A DNA stretch of 64,000 nucleotides from Mesorhizobium sp. M1C.F.Ca.ET.210.01.1.1. Its GTDB lineage: Bacteria > Pseudomonadota > Alphaproteobacteria > Rhizobiales > Rhizobiaceae. Position 1 is the stretch's first letter. The number at the start of each line of letters is the position of its first letter. Below, piece after piece: positions 62,672 to 64,000 of this stretch. The DNA is taken from the NCBI RefSeq assembly GCF_004791585.1, contig NZ_SRUU01000033.1, positions 1 to 64,000 of the forward strand. The letters are read 5' to 3'. A model generated the notes under the pieces. It was not told the DNA's origin and did not search any database. It worked only from the letters and a program-made list of their open reading frames with translations. A program made the position numbers and the translations under genes.

Positions 62672-63193
62672 TCACTTCACCTTGAGCGGTAGCCCCGCCA
62701 CCATCATCAGCACGCTGTCGGCAACCGCCGCGACCTGCTGGTTGAGCCGACCGGCTGCGTCGCGGAACCGGCGCGCCAGCGCATTGTCCGGCACGATGCC
62801 GAGCCCGACCTCGTTCGACACTACGAACCAGGGGCCGTGCGGCCGCGACAGCACCTCCGAGAGCCGCCGGCACTCGGCCTCGGTATCATGGTCCGCCAGC
62901 ATATGATTGGTCAGCCACAATGTCAGGCAGTCGATCAACACCGGCTGATGATTCGGCAAGGCTTCGATCGCGCCGACCAGATCGAGCGGCGCATCGATGG
63001 TGACCCAGCCTTCGCCGCGCCGCGCGCGATGCAGCGCGATGCGCTCGCGCATCTCGTCGTCATAGGCTTGTGCGGTGGCAATGTAGGCCCAGGGCGACGG
63101 ACTGGCCGTCGCCAGGGTTTCGGCATGCGCGCTCTTGCCGGAGCGCGCGCCGCCGATGATGAAGGTCAGCCGACCCTCTGCGCGATCAGGCAA
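62672..63193 (-). CDS. cobP: Adenosylcobinamide kinase/guanylyltransferase
   Basis: The 173-residue protein has P-loop FIIGGARSGKSAHAE, YIATAQAYDDEMRERI (ATA/AYDDE motif), LIDCLTLWLTNHM and VSNEVGLGIVPDNALARRFRD, as in CobU/CobP. It phosphorylates and guanylylates adenosylcobinamide. No ATG precedes the P-loop; TTG 63193, overlapping the cbtA stop by 8 bases, is the most likely start, GTG 63256 the alternative. Confidence 0.9.
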   Translation of the reverse strand: MPDRAEGRLTFIIGGARSGKSAHAETLATASPSPWAYIATAQAYDDEMRERIALHRARRGEGWVTIDAPLDLVGAIEALPNHQPVLIDCLTLWLTNHMLADHDTEAECRRLSEVLSRPHGPWFVVSNEVGLGIVPDNALARRFRDAAGRLNQQVAAVADSVLMMVAGLPLKVK

Positions 63194-63980
63194 AGCTGCC
63201 GCGCAGGCTGGTCGCCGTGCCGGTGAAGCGTCCGCGCACCACGCCGACGACGACACCCAGCACCAGCCAGAACACCAGGTCGGTGAGCGTCACCGCGACA
63301 ACGAACTGGTGATGCAACCCTTCCGGGATTGCCGTCTCGAAGCTGTCGGGCTGCGGCGCGCCGACGATATGTGGCGCGACGATCAGCGCCACGCCCAGGA
63401 TCGCCAGCGGCAGCGATCTGCGGAAGGCGATCAAGCCGAGGCCGGTCGCGGTCGCGGCCACGGTCGAAAACCACCAGACCTGGCGCGGCAGAAGTTCGGC
63501 CGCCGGCATCGCCGGCAGTTCGGGCGGCAGGCCGAGGCCCGGGGCCAAGGTGAACACGGCAAAGCCGGCAAGGCCCCAGAACACACCCTGGCGCCAGTTG
63601 CCGATGCCGCCGGCGAATTCGGAGACTGCGACCAGGATCAGCGCGAAGCCGATGCCGGTGACGATGTTGGCGACGACATTGAAAGCGAAGCGCTCGAAGC
63701 CGTCCGCCGGCGCCCAGCCTTCGTCCTCGACAGGAGCAGCCGCTTCGGCAGGCGCCGGAGCCGCGCTGCTCATCGCGTTGTCAGCCGGCGCGGCCGAGCT
63801 CATTGCATTGTTGTTTGCACCGGTGGCGTGGTCATGATGATGGCCGTCACCCGCCTTTTCGTAGACTTCCGCCTTCAGGATCAGCGGTACGGTCGCATAG
63901 GCCTGCATGCAGGCGAGCGCTACGCCCGCCACGAGCCCCGCGATCGCCGCGACGAACACGACGTTGCGAAACAGATTCAT
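63186..63980 (-). CDS. cbtA: CbtA, cobalt transporter subunit
   Basis: The 264-residue membrane protein has about six helices and a His-rich periplasmic loop near residues 40-55 (GDGHHHDHATG) that probably binds cobalt, followed by a tandem repeat of AMSSAAPA. It belongs to the CbtA family that with CbtB forms a cobalt importer, often under a cobalamin riboswitch. The window ends just upstream; the last bases read on the minus strand include a TDKA-stop that could be the CbtB tail. It is upstream of cobP and cobO in the same operon. Confidence 0.9.
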   Translation of the reverse strand: MNLFRNVVFVAAIAGLVAGVALACMQAYATVPLILKAEVYEKAGDGHHHDHATGANNNAMSSAAPADNAMSSAAPAPAEAAAPVEDEGWAPADGFERFAFNVVANIVTGIGFALILVAVSEFAGGIGNWRQGVFWGLAGFAVFTLAPGLGLPPELPAMPAAELLPRQVWWFSTVAATATGLGLIAFRRSLPLAILGVALIVAPHIVGAPQPDSFETAIPEGLHHQFVVAVTLTDLVFWLVLGVVVGVVRGRFTGTATSLRGSFA

Positions 63981-64000
63981 GATGTCAGGCCTTGTCAGTG

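Overview
The window reads as high-GC alphaproteobacterial chromosome, most like Rhizobiales and probably Mesorhizobium or a close relative. The support is overall gene style (soxBDAG, GlxA-type AraC regulators, DUF1127 proteins, aerobic cob genes, a TPP-riboswitch thiCOSGE-D operon) plus dispersed palindromic repeats typical of rhizobia. Species assignment is inference; no rRNA or tRNA gene is visible.

Layout. 1-2250: an accessory junction with a gene tail, an IS5-family element (two reading frames, -1 frameshift) and a lower-GC orphan membrane protein. 2280-7400: a corrinoid/folate one-carbon module (PF13769-like protein, MetV-like Cys-rich protein, MetF-like reductase, methyl-THF:corrinoid methyltransferase, RACo-like reactivase). 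7587-12380: small DUF1127 proteins, an esterase, a broken HxlR regulator, a LysR regulator, a 44-residue ORF and a GlxA/AraC regulator. 12452-15030: a NitT/TauT-type ABC importer. 15192-19234: a beta/gamma-crystallin-like secreted protein, a DUF1194 protein and an orphan FAD-GcvT dehydrogenase. 19392-24712: thiamine biosynthesis under a TPP riboswitch. 24808-32668: a seven-gene polyprenyl-phosphate sugar/glycan cluster with HAD-UbiA and DprE1-like proteins. 32868-35777: a small secreted protein and a large MscS channel. 35982-42687: sarcosine oxidase soxBDAG and an MFS exporter. 42731-51273: a nitroreductase divergent from an XRE-cupin regulator that heads an operon of two dimethylglycine-dehydrogenase-like proteins, a homocysteine methyltransferase-like protein and an aminotransferase. 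51310-59382: an ABC importer with amidohydrolase, FAD dehydrogenase, two NQO1-like flavoproteins and divergent RidA and creatininase-family genes, which looks like a catabolic route for a nitrogen heterocycle. 59495-63980: cobalamin genes (cobC, cobD, cobO, cobP, cbtA) and a tyrosine-phosphatase-like gene.

A unifying theme is N-methyl and one-carbon metabolism. Corrinoid-dependent methyl transfer to THF, MetVF-type oxidation, dimethylglycine- and sarcosine-type demethylation and homocysteine methylation all feed the folate pool, and the cobalamin genes at the right end would supply the cofactor for the left-end module. The left-end module lacks its substrate-specific methyltransferase and corrinoid protein within the window, and its upstream side is where the IS and foreign-looking gene sit. 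Conclusions about substrates rest on family knowledge and context, not on any database search.
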